From: Caldisericota bacterium
GTDB taxonomy: Bacteria; CAIJMQ01; JAADFP01
Direction: 5' to 3'
Assembly (NCBI GenBank): GCA_013152825.1
Contig: JAADFP010000079.1
Location: 1-13,036 of the forward strand
Length of the DNA stretch: 13,036 nt
Positions 6,171-13,034 of this stretch are shown here, piece after piece. A program made the position numbers and the translations under genes. Each line of letters starts with the position of its first letter. Position 1 is the first letter of the stretch. The notes under the pieces were generated by a model, which did no database searches, was not told where the DNA came from, and was given only the letters and a program-made list of their open reading frames with translations.

Positions 6171-6540
6171 ATTTTTCCTCCTTCACTTTACATTCTTTGC
6201 AGAGGTTAGCATAGGGAACAGCTCGTAATCTGGATAGGGGGATTTCATTACCGCATGCCTGGCATATTCCGTAAGTTCCTTCTTCGATTCTCTTCAATGC
6301 TTCATCTATTTTTTCCACGATATTCCTTTCTGTTTCCATGGCCTCTATTTCTGTATCTCTTTCCGAAGCGTCGCTCCCCAGATCAGCAAAATGTATGGAA
6401 TAAGAGGATAACTCGCCAGAGGCTTCTTTTAAACTTTTGTTCATAATATCTTTCTCTAATTCGTTGAGTTCTTCCCCTACTTTTTCTCGTATATCCAGAA
6501 GTTTTTTTTGCAACATTTTTATTTCTTTCTCTTTAAGCAT
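6163..6540 (-). CDS. DksA/TraR-family C4 zinc-finger protein
   Basis: A 125-residue protein with an N-terminal coiled-coil-like half rich in Glu/Lys (residues 1-80) and a C-terminal zinc finger GICQACGNEIPLSRLRAVPY...LCKEC. Cysteines 93, 96, 114 and 117 are in the C-x2-C-x17-C-x2-C spacing of the family. DksA/TraR proteins bind RNA polymerase through its secondary channel. This one has the HFADLGSDASERD segment (50-62) seen in the short TraR/YteA-like members instead of the D-x-x-D-x-A tip of E. coli DksA, so a ppGpp-cofactor role should not be assumed. The ATG at 6540 overlaps the ileS stop by 8 nt, and its own end overlaps lspA, so it is an internal gene of a tight operon. Placement between ileS and lspA is a recurring bacterial arrangement, to my knowledge. 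Confidence 0.88.
   Translation of the reverse strand: MLKEKEIKMLQKKLLDIREKVGEELNELEKDIMNKSLKEASGELSSYSIHFADLGSDASERDTEIEAMETERNIVEKIDEALKRIEEGTYGICQACGNEIPLSRLRAVPYANLCKECKVKEEKSA
6177..6182 (-). promoter_or_regulatory. Shine-Dalgarno AGGAGG deciding the lspA start
   Basis: Read on the minus strand, AGGAGG is followed by AAAAAT and then CTG (6168-6170). The spacing is ideal, and no ATG, GTG or TTG lies within reach; the next usable start (GTG, 6110) is about 67 nt away. The site lies within the last codons of the upstream dksA/traR-type gene. Confidence 0.75.
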
Positions 6541-9271
6541 GATTTACCTCCCTTAGAAAACTACTACAACGAGAACATACATTAGGATGCTCTAAGTCTT
6601 TCCCCACTGTTTCTGACCACAGCCAACAACGTTCACATTTTTCTCCCGATGCTTTATTCACTTTCACTTCCCATTTATTCCCTTTTTTTACCTCTACCTG
6701 GGAAACGATAAAAAGCATGGGTAAATCCTGAAGAAATTCCTGGATGAATTCCTCTTCTTCCTGGCTAAAAGTAATGTTTACCCGGGCTTCCAGTGAACTG
6801 CCTATTATCTTGTTTGTTCTTGCTTCTTCCAGTGCCTGGTAGACTCTTTCGCGTATAGTCCAGAACTTCTGCCATTTATCTTCTAATTCCTTGTCCACCC
6901 TATCAGGAGAGGGAAAACGGGAAAGGAAAATGCTTTCCTCTTTCTCCTGGAGATGTTTCCAGACTTCTTCGGCAGTGAAGGAGAGGAAAGGAGCAATAAG
7001 TTTTATGTAATCTCGCAGGATAATGTACAAAACGCTCTGGGCAGATCTCCGCGCCGCGGAATTGGCCGGGAAGACATAAAGCCTGTCTTTGAGTATATCG
7101 AGGTATAAAGAACTTAAATCATTGACGGCAAACTGGTATAGCTCCTGGAAAGCACGGATAAACTCGTACTCCTGGTAAAATTTCAGAACTTTCTCTACGA
7201 GCTTTTGAAGACGGTTATAAATCCATTTATCTATTTCCCACCAGGTTTCCTTTGGCTGGGCATCCCCGGAGAAAGAGAAATCGTACAGGTTTCCCAGGAT
7301 AAATCTGCAGGTATTCCTGATTTTGCGGTAGGCATCTATGGCCCCTTTGATAATTTCTTCCGAAACTCTCATATCCCGGGAATAATCCGTAGAAGCCACC
7401 CATAGACGCAGTATTTCTGCTCCGTACTTTTTCACCGTATCCTGCGGGTCCACTACATTGCCCAGGGATTTGGACATTTTCTTTCCTTCACTGTCCACCA
7501 CAAATCCATGGGTGAGTACTTCCCTGTAGGGAGGAGCACCAAATAACCCCAGGGAGGTCAAGAGCGAGGTTTGAAACCACCCCCGGTGTTGGTCGCTTCC
7601 CTCCAGATACATATCCGCGGGCCAGAAATTTTCGCCTTTTTCTTTTAGCACGGCAAAGTGGCTCACTCCGGAATCCATCCACACGTCAAGTATATCGGTC
7701 TCTTTTCGGAATTCAGTCTTTCCGCATTGCGGACAGGAAAAGCCTGTAGGCAGTAGCTCTCTTTCTTCTTTTTCGAACCAGAAGTCCACACCTTCCTCTT
7801 TTACTTTCTCCAGTATGGGGGCAAGAACTGAATTATCTACTATTACTGCCGCGCAGTTCCGGCAGTGAAAAGCAGGTATAGGAATGCCCCATAACCTCTG
7901 CCGTGAGAGACACCAGTCAGGCCTTAACTCCAGCATTCCTCTGATTCTGTTCTCAGAAGCAGAGGGCACCCATCTTACCTGTTTTACCTTTTCCAGAGCC
8001 AGTTTTCTTAGGTTATGCCTTTCCACTCCCAGAAACCACTGTGTAGTAGCACGGAATATAATGGGTTTTTTGCATCTCCAGCAATGAGGGTAGGTATGAG
8101 TAATCTCTCCTTCTTTAACCAGAGAGCCCTCTTGCTTTAATTTTTGAATAATAAGCGGGTTTGCCCTATCTATCCTGAGCCCACTGAATTCTCCTGCCTT
8201 ATCATTAAAATATCCTTTTTCATTGACGGGGGAGAAAGGTGGAAGCTTATACCTTTCACCGGTATGAAAGTCTTCTTCTCCATGTCCCGGCGCAGTATGT
8301 ACGCATCCTGATCCTTCTTCCATGCTTACATAGGGGGCAGTAACGATGACTCCCTTGGTTTCCGGAAAAAGGGGATGCTGGTATGCAATGCCCTCCAGAT
8401 CTTTTCCCTGCACGCGTTTTAGAGGTTTGCCTAACTTGGAACCTATTTCTTCTTCTACACGCTCCCGGGCCTTTTCTGCTACCAGCCAGGTTTCTTCTCC
8501 CTTCTCTATCCAGAGATAATATTCTTCCGGGTGGAGAGCAACTGCCAGGTTGCCGGGGAGGGTCCAGGGAGTAGTAGTCCAGATTAAAATGAAAGAAGAA
8601 GAAGGCAGGGAATATTTTCCCGGGTCATCTACCTTAAATTTTACCCAGATGGAAGGGGATACTTTCTCTTCATACTCTATCTCTGCTTCTGCCAGGGCTG
8701 TCTCGCATTCAATACACCAATAGATAGGCTTTTCTGCCCTGTAGATGTAGCCCTTTTGGTAAAGAAGCAGAAAGGCTTCCATTATCTTTGCCTGGTAGGA
8801 GTAATTCATGGTGAGGTAGGGGGTATCCCATTCTCCCAGGATACCCAGCCGTTTAAATTCTTTTTTCTGTCTATTTACGAAACTTAAGGCATATTCCCTG
8901 GCTTTTTTGCGGAAAGGCAGAATATCTACCTCGCTTTTTCTTCTCTTCCCCAGTTTTTTCAATAGCTGCAATTCCACGGGCAGGCCATGGCAGTCCCACC
9001 CCGGTATATAAGGGGTAGCATACCCGGAAAGTGCTTTGCTTTTCATTACAATATCTTTCAGGATTTTATTGTAGGCCTGTCCCAGGTGGATATCGCCGTT
9101 TGCATAGGGGGGGCCATCGTGCAGTATATAGATTTTCTCCTTTCCCTGGAGCATTTTATGGTAAATCCTGTTTTCTTCCCAGAATTTTAGTAGTTCAGGC
9201 TCTCTTTGCGGCAGGTTGGCCTTCATGGGGAAAGAAGTGCGGGGTAGGTTGAGTGTTTTATTGTAACCCAT
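6533..9271 (-). CDS. ileS: Isoleucyl-tRNA synthetase
   Basis: A 912-residue class I synthetase that charges tRNA-Ile in the cytoplasm. Domains in order: catalytic N-part with DGPPYANGDIHLGQ (52-65); CP1 editing domain (about 190-410) with TTTPWTLPGNLA (232-243) and GSGCVHTAPGHGEEDF (320-335); WCLSRQRLWG (453-462); DVWMDSG (529-535); KMSKS (598-602); helical anticodon-binding region (about 675-830); and a C-terminal zinc site with Cys 879, 882, 899 and 902. The zinc tail and length mark the ordinary bacterial type. The HIGH motif reads HLGQ, with Gln at the last position. The ATG at 9271 is preceded by GAGG at about 9 nt. It lies 47 nt after yggT and overlaps the next gene by 8 nt. I saw no T-box (no GGTGG-type specifier bulge sequence) upstream. 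Confidence 0.97.
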   Translation of the reverse strand: MGYNKTLNLPRTSFPMKANLPQREPELLKFWEENRIYHKMLQGKEKIYILHDGPPYANGDIHLGQAYNKILKDIVMKSKALSGYATPYIPGWDCHGLPVELQLLKKLGKRRKSEVDILPFRKKAREYALSFVNRQKKEFKRLGILGEWDTPYLTMNYSYQAKIMEAFLLLYQKGYIYRAEKPIYWCIECETALAEAEIEYEEKVSPSIWVKFKVDDPGKYSLPSSSFILIWTTTPWTLPGNLAVALHPEEYYLWIEKGEETWLVAEKARERVEEEIGSKLGKPLKRVQGKDLEGIAYQHPLFPETKGVIVTAPYVSMEEGSGCVHTAPGHGEEDFHTGERYKLPPFSPVNEKGYFNDKAGEFSGLRIDRANPLIIQKLKQEGSLVKEGEITHTYPHCWRCKKPIIFRATTQWFLGVERHNLRKLALEKVKQVRWVPSASENRIRGMLELRPDWCLSRQRLWGIPIPAFHCRNCAAVIVDNSVLAPILEKVKEEGVDFWFEKEERELLPTGFSCPQCGKTEFRKETDILDVWMDSGVSHFAVLKEKGENFWPADMYLEGSDQHRGWFQTSLLTSLGLFGAPPYREVLTHGFVVDSEGKKMSKSLGNVVDPQDTVKKYGAEILRLWVASTDYSRDMRVSEEIIKGAIDAYRKIRNTCRFILGNLYDFSFSGDAQPKETWWEIDKWIYNRLQKLVEKVLKFYQEYEFIRAFQELYQFAVNDLSSLYLDILKDRLYVFPANSAARRSAQSVLYIILRDYIKLIAPFLSFTAEEVWKHLQEKEESIFLSRFPSPDRVDKELEDKWQKFWTIRERVYQALEEARTNKIIGSSLEARVNITFSQEEEEFIQEFLQDLPMLFIVSQVEVKKGNKWEVKVNKASGEKCERCWLWSETVGKDLEHPNVCSRCSSFLREVNHA

Positions 9272-9318
9272 GTCTATTATCCTCTAAATTGAATAAAATC
9301 TAAAAATCACACCTGGCT

Positions 9319-9615
9319 TCAGCGTAATCTCAATCCCAGCTCAATAATAGAATCCACCAGAAATCTATTGACAAATACAAGAATAAAAATAGCAATGACG
9401 GGAGTAAAATCTATTCCTCCGAAGGAAGGAATTTTCCTTCTCAAGGGTTCCAGAACAGGATCTGTGCTTCTTCTCAAGAAGAGAACGATAGGATTGTAGG
9501 GGTCTGGATTTACCCAGGAGATGAGAGCACGGATTATAATCATCCACATATAAATATTCACAGCCCAGCGCAGGATTATCCCTACGGCTATGAGGAAATT
9601 GCCCACTATAAACAT
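9319..9615 (-). CDS. yggT: YggT family membrane protein
   Basis: A 98-residue protein with two hydrophobic segments (about residues 3-30 and 70-93) flanking the family core: IRALISWVNPDPYNPIV (28-44), TDPVLEPLRRKIPSFGGIDF (51-70) and TPVIAI. YggT proteins are small integral membrane proteins of uncertain role, linked in different bacteria to osmotic tolerance, cell division or envelope assembly. It is first in the yggT-ileS-dksA-like-lspA-lgt cluster, 47 nt before ileS. An in-frame TAA lies 9 nt upstream of the ATG at 9615, so no longer start exists. There is no good Shine-Dalgarno near it, and the nearest purine-rich stretch (AAGAAGGGG) is over 15 nt away, so translation initiation looks weak. 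The family call is secure; function is not predicted. Confidence 0.85.
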   Translation of the reverse strand: MFIVGNFLIAVGIILRWAVNIYMWMIIIRALISWVNPDPYNPIVLFLRRSTDPVLEPLRRKIPSFGGIDFTPVIAIFILVFVNRFLVDSIIELGLRLR

Positions 9616-9649
9616 GGCGTAATTTTAACATACCCCTTCTTAGTATGCA

Positions 9650-9655
9650 ATTATA
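9650..9655 (-). promoter_or_regulatory. Candidate -10 box for the yggT-ileS-lspA-lgt operon
   Basis: On the minus strand a perfect TATAAT is preceded by CCCGCC and followed by TGCATAC. Transcription starting about 7 nt downstream (near 9643) would give a leader of roughly 28 nt before yggT. No good -35 hexamer stands at 16-18 nt (best AGTTCC), so this is a -10 match only. Confidence 0.45.
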
Positions 9656-9797
9656 GGCGGGCAAGATACCAGGGAACTAATTCTCTACTCAATACCTACT
9701 ATTTATCCAAAAGCAATCTACGATTAAGTCTGTGGTCTCCGACGCATGTGGGGAGTAGGCCCAACCCTAAACAATAGGTGTTGCAGGATTAAAATTA

Positions 9798-9806
9798 TGG
9801 TAAAAT
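9798..9806 (+). promoter_or_regulatory. Candidate extended -10 promoter for the GH4 gene
   Basis: TGG-TAAAAT forms an extended -10 (TGn plus hexamer, 9801-9806), with TTGCAG (9781-9786) as a weak -35 at a short 14-nt spacing. A start near 9813 would leave a leader of about 20 nt carrying GGAGG (9820-9824) 7 nt before the ATG. This gives the 216-nt intergenic region (9616-9831) divergent promoters. I see no operator palindrome there apart from a weak CTCC...GGAG pairing at about 9737-9755. Confidence 0.45.
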
Positions 9807-9831
9807 CTCCGCACAAACAGGAGGTAATTAA

Positions 9832-11157
9832 ATGGCGAGAATCACCTTTATCGGAGCGGGGAGTCTGATATTTACACGTAATTTAGTAAGGGATATTTTG
9901 ACCTTTCCTCTTCTGAAGGATTCGACACTTGTTTTAATGGATATAGACAAGGAGCGGCTCGAGTTTGCCCGGAGAGCTGTACAGGCTATTATTGACAAGG
10001 GTAATTATCCTGCCCGGGTGGAAACCACTCTGGATAGAAAAGAGGCGCTTAAGGGTGCGGATGTGGTCTTGTGTACTATCCTATCCGGTGGTGTGCAGGT
10101 CTGGAGGCACGACATTGAAATTCCCAAGAAGTACGGGGTTGATATTAATGTGGGTGATACGCGCGGTCCTGGTGGAATATTCAGGGCTTTGCGTACTATA
10201 CCAGTGATGCTGAGTATCTGCCGCGACATGGAGCGTTACTGCCCTGAGGCATTTTTGCTTAATTATACCAATCCCATGGCTATGTTATGCCGGGCCATGC
10301 AGAGAGAGTCACATATCCGGGTTACGGGATTGTGCCATAGTGTTCAGGGTACTGCTGAGATGCTGGCCAAGTGGATTGATACTCCAATGGAGCAGATTAC
10401 CTATTTGTGTGCCGGGATTAATCATCAGGCCTGGTATATTGAATATAAAAAGAATGGCCAGGATGCCTATCCCCTCATTCGCCAGGCACTCAAGAGGGAG
10501 GAGATTTACCGGGAAGAGATTGTGCGCAACGAAATGTTTCTTCACCTGGGTTATTATGTCACCGAGTCCAGCGGACATAACTCAGAATACAACTGGTGGT
10601 TTCGCAAACGCCCCGATCTTATTGAGAAATACTGCCTGCATGGTACTGGCTGGAATCCTGGAGAACACGCTTATATTTTGAAAGAATATTTGAAGGCGGA
10701 AAAGACCTGGAAGCAGGAAGTAAAAAAGTGGTTCGAGGAAGGTGCTCCCATCTCTTTAGAAAGAGGGCATGAATACGCAGCGTATATTATTAATGCATTG
10801 CAGGGTGGGGAGCCGTTTGAATTTAACGGCAACGTACCCAATACAGGTATTATTACTAATCTTCCAGATGGTGTATGTGTGGAAGTGCCTGTATTAGCTA
10901 ACCGGCGCGGCTTTAATCCTATCCATGTAGGTGCTCTTCCTCCCCAGTGTGCTGCACTCAACAGCATAAATATTTCTGTGGAAGAGATGGCTGTAGAGGC
11001 AGCCCTTACCGGAGATCCCACGCTGGTATTCCATGCTGTTGCTTATGACCCACTGACTGCTGCAGTACTCTCTCTGGCTGAGATAAAAAAGATGGTTAGG
11101 GAGATGCTACAAAAGAACCGGGACTATCTGCCGCAGTTCAAGAGTATCAGCATATAA
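9832..11157 (+). CDS. Glycoside hydrolase family 4 enzyme (alpha-galactosidase/alpha-glycosidase type)
   Basis: A 441-residue cytoplasmic enzyme of GH4, which cleaves glycosides by an NAD+- and Mn2+-dependent oxidation/elimination route. The Rossmann start ITFIGAGSLIFTRNLVRDI (4-22) binds NAD; VLMDID (34-39) ends the second strand. Family residues include NVGDTRGPGGIFRALRTIPV (106-125), NYTNPMA (144-150), the metal ligand Cys in GLCHSVQG (C168), the partner His in GINHQAW (H198), and VTESSGHNSEY (243-253). These segments are closest to MelA/LplD-like members, favouring alpha-galactosidase or alpha-galacturonidase over 6-phospho-glycosidase, but substrate is not provable here. Length is normal. 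The ATG at 9832 has GGAGG 7 nt upstream and its own candidate promoter. No sugar transporter or regulator adjoins it. It converges on murC with 8 nt between the stops. Confidence 0.93.
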   Translation: MARITFIGAGSLIFTRNLVRDILTFPLLKDSTLVLMDIDKERLEFARRAVQAIIDKGNYPARVETTLDRKEALKGADVVLCTILSGGVQVWRHDIEIPKKYGVDINVGDTRGPGGIFRALRTIPVMLSICRDMERYCPEAFLLNYTNPMAMLCRAMQRESHIRVTGLCHSVQGTAEMLAKWIDTPMEQITYLCAGINHQAWYIEYKKNGQDAYPLIRQALKREEIYREEIVRNEMFLHLGYYVTESSGHNSEYNWWFRKRPDLIEKYCLHGTGWNPGEHAYILKEYLKAEKTWKQEVKKWFEEGAPISLERGHEYAAYIINALQGGEPFEFNGNVPNTGIITNLPDGVCVEVPVLANRRGFNPIHVGALPPQCAALNSINISVEEMAVEAALTGDPTLVFHAVAYDPLTAAVLSLAEIKKMVREMLQKNRDYLPQFKSISI

Positions 11158-11172
11158 CCCCGGGGTTATATG
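11151..11172. terminator. Perfect 22-bp palindrome over the convergent stops of GH4 and murC
   Basis: CATATAACCCC (11151-11161) is followed directly by its exact inverse GGGGTTATATG (11162-11172). The TAA of GH4 (11155-11157) and the TAA of murC (11166-11168 on the minus strand) occupy equivalent places in the two arms. As RNA it would fold to a hairpin in either direction, so it may act as a bidirectional transcript end. No U-run follows on either strand, so it is not a standard intrinsic terminator. Confidence 0.5.
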
Positions 11173-12542
11173 GTTAACAACAGCAGTTTTTCGCCTATCT
11201 GGAAGATGTCGCCTGCTCCCAGGGTGACAATTGTCTCCTCGTTTTTCATGGATTGGCTTAAATAGTTTACGACTTCTTCCTGGGTTTTGTAGTAGCGAAC
11301 GGGAGCCCCCTGGTGCTGAAGTATTTTTCGGATAATGTCTGTATCCACCCCGGGAAGCGGATTTTCTCCGGCGGCATAAATAGGGAGAAGAACTACTTCA
11401 TCAGCCAGGCTGAGAGATTTTGCCAGGTTTTCTGAAAGGGATATAGTGCGGGAATAGCGGTGAGGTTGAAATACTACTCTTATTTGTCCCGGGAATCTTT
11501 TGCGTAATGCTTTAAGTGTTTCAGCAATTTCAGTGGGATGATGGGCATAATCATCATAGATGGAAACATTCCGGGTTTTTCCTTTGAATTCCATTCGTCT
11601 TTTTACTCCCGGAAAGGAAGAGATTATTTCCCGCAGGGTTTTCTCAGGTATTCCGAATTTAAGTCCCAGATAAATAGAGGGAAGGGCATTGAGGACATTA
11701 TAGCTCCCGTAAAGAGGGAGAAAGAATTTTTTTATGGTATGATTGCCCATTTTTATCTGGAAAGAAGTTCCTCCTTTTTCTTCCTGCAGTGATTTTGCCT
11801 GAAGAATTCCTTCCTCTATTCCGTAAGTGATGAAAGAGGGGGTAGGTTTTGGGGGTAGTATTTCCTTCACGTAGGGGTGGTGTAAACAGAAAAGAATACA
11901 GCCTTCTGGGGAGGTTTTCTCTGTGAATTTCCTGAAGGCATGGATGAGAGTCTCCATATTTTTATAAAAGTTCAAGTGGTCGTTGTCTATGTTGGTAATA
12001 ATAGAGATAAAGGGAGTCAGGTAAAGGAAAGAGCCGTCACTTTCGTCCGATTCAGCGATAAATAATTCTTTTCTATCCCAGGAAGCATTTTTCTCTTCGC
12101 CGGTGATTTCTCCCCCTATAAAATAGGAAGAAGATATACCGGCCTCCCGAAAGAGAAAGGAAAGCAATGCGGTGGTGGTAGTCTTTCCGTGTGTGCCTGC
12201 GATAACTATTTCTTTTTTGCTTTTCCCCAGCTGAGCCAGAAATTCTCCCCGGCTTACCTGTGGTATTCCTCTTTTTTGAGCTTCTCTCCGTTCCGGGTTA
12301 TTTTCTTCGATGGCCGAAGAATATATTAAAGTACGGGCACTGGTGAGGTTTTCTGCCCTGTGGTGAGAGAAGATTTTTATGCCTTTTTCCTGCAGGGCTT
12401 TTAGATATACGCTTTTTCCCGTATCAGAACCCTGCACATCTTTGCCTTTATCCCTTAGAATCCAGGCTAATCCTCGCATTCCTGCTCCACCGATGCCTAC
12501 CAGGTGGTAGGGAGGAAGGTAGTTTTCAGTTTTCAGTTGCAT
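11166..12542 (-). CDS. murC: UDP-N-acetylmuramate--L-alanine ligase
   Basis: MurC joins L-alanine to UDP-MurNAc using ATP, the first amino-acid addition of peptidoglycan precursor synthesis in the cytoplasm. The 458-residue length is standard. Motifs in order: the N-terminal UDP-sugar Rossmann loop GIGGAGMRGLA (17-27, with Arg where Ser is usual), the ATP loop GTHGKTTTT (116-124), ESDESDGSF (164-172), TNIDNDHLNFY (183-193), and the late DDYAHHPTEI with its His pair. All three Mur ligase domains are therefore intact. The ATG at 12542 has AAAGGAG about 6 nt upstream. It is not embedded in a mur/fts cluster within this window: GH4 converges from one side and a repeat-only spacer lies upstream. 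No promoter was evident in that spacer. Confidence 0.97.
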   Translation of the reverse strand: MQLKTENYLPPYHLVGIGGAGMRGLAWILRDKGKDVQGSDTGKSVYLKALQEKGIKIFSHHRAENLTSARTLIYSSAIEENNPERREAQKRGIPQVSRGEFLAQLGKSKKEIVIAGTHGKTTTTALLSFLFREAGISSSYFIGGEITGEEKNASWDRKELFIAESDESDGSFLYLTPFISIITNIDNDHLNFYKNMETLIHAFRKFTEKTSPEGCILFCLHHPYVKEILPPKPTPSFITYGIEEGILQAKSLQEEKGGTSFQIKMGNHTIKKFFLPLYGSYNVLNALPSIYLGLKFGIPEKTLREIISSFPGVKRRMEFKGKTRNVSIYDDYAHHPTEIAETLKALRKRFPGQIRVVFQPHRYSRTISLSENLAKSLSLADEVVLLPIYAAGENPLPGVDTDIIRKILQHQGAPVRYYKTQEEVVNYLSQSMKNEETIVTLGAGDIFQIGEKLLLLTI

Positions 12543-12599
12543 ACTTCTCCTTTCTTAAAAATTATAACTCTTTTTTCTTTACTTACCACTATTCTACTC

Positions 12600-12793
12600 T
12601 GTCATTCCTGCGAAAGCCCCGATATTCATCGGGACAGGCAGGAATCCATATCATGAACATATATACATAATATTGCTTTTTACTGGATACCCACCTGCTC
12701 CCCTGCCAGCCCCGACGTTACGTCGGGGGGCAGGCTGGCGATCCCGACATCCGTCGGGAGAGAGCGGGCAGGCCCGCTTTCGCGGGTATGACA
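12600..12793. repeat. Composite paired-palindrome element with nested CCCGA hairpins
   Basis: It opens TGTCATTCCTGCGAAAGC and closes CCCGCTTTCGCGGGTATGACA, the same ends as the 97-bp element at 1711-1807, but it is about twice as long. The extra length is nested hairpins. CCCGAT-ATTC-ATCGGG (12618-12633) lies within the left palindrome. CCCCGACG-TTA-CGTCGGGG (12710-12728) and TCCCGAC-ATCC-GTCGGGA (12742-12759) lie within the right one, with GGCAGG/CCTGCC fragments around them. The overlapping minus-strand ORF is repeat-derived and not called. Confidence 0.7.
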
Positions 12794-12822
12794 GGTAAAG
12801 CTGTATCCTGTATCTTGAAAGA

Positions 12823-12885
12823 GTTGTGAGTTGCTCCCGATGTATATCGGGATGAGTTATCAGTTCCACCTATCCCCCCACCTTA
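12823..12885. repeat. TGAGTTG heptamer stretch interrupted by an 18-bp hairpin
   Basis: GTTGTGAGTTGC (12823-12834) equals 2776-2787, and the flank after the hairpin (AGTTCCAC ... CCCCACCTT) equals the flank after 2794 apart from small changes. Between the two homologous parts lies TCCCGATGTATATCGGGA (12835-12852), absent from the other copy. Upstream, 12802-12830 continues the 7-nt period (CTGTATC twice, TTGAAAG, AGTTGTG). Confidence 0.7.
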
Positions 12886-12964
12886 TTAAAAACCAAAACT
12901 TCCCACCGGGGATACCATCTCATTGCTTGCTGCTTCAATCTACCCATATTTGAACCACCCTATG

Positions 12965-13034
12965 GCCTACAGTCTAATGTCTATGGTCTAAAATGCATCC
13001 TGCATCTTGCGTCCTTCTTACTCCCCCCTTCCCT
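12965..13034. repeat. Heptamer array at the right edge
   Basis: Ten consecutive 7-mers in one register (GTCTAAT, GTCTATG, GTCTAAA, ATGCATC, CTGCATC, TTGCGTC, CTTCTTA ...). The motif drifts from GTCTA to GCATC to pyrimidine-rich units. It probably continues past the window. With the elements above, it leaves no room for a gene in 12543-13036. Confidence 0.7.

Noticed and set aside
6163..6540. Naming the zinc-finger protein DksA outright
   Set aside because: It lacks the DxxDxA tip of E. coli DksA and is closer to short TraR/YteA-like proteins, so only the family name is used.
7488..7682. 64-codon minus-strand ORF and other frames within ileS
   Set aside because: Out-of-frame shadows of a complete, well conserved ileS gene.
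9616..9831. T-box or other riboswitch ahead of yggT-ileS
   Set aside because: The predicted leader is about 28 nt, too short for a T-box, and no antiterminator consensus is visible on the minus strand.
12651..12869. 72-codon minus-strand ORF
   Set aside because: Entirely inside the composite palindrome element and a heptamer stretch; Arg/Pro-rich translation of GC hairpins.
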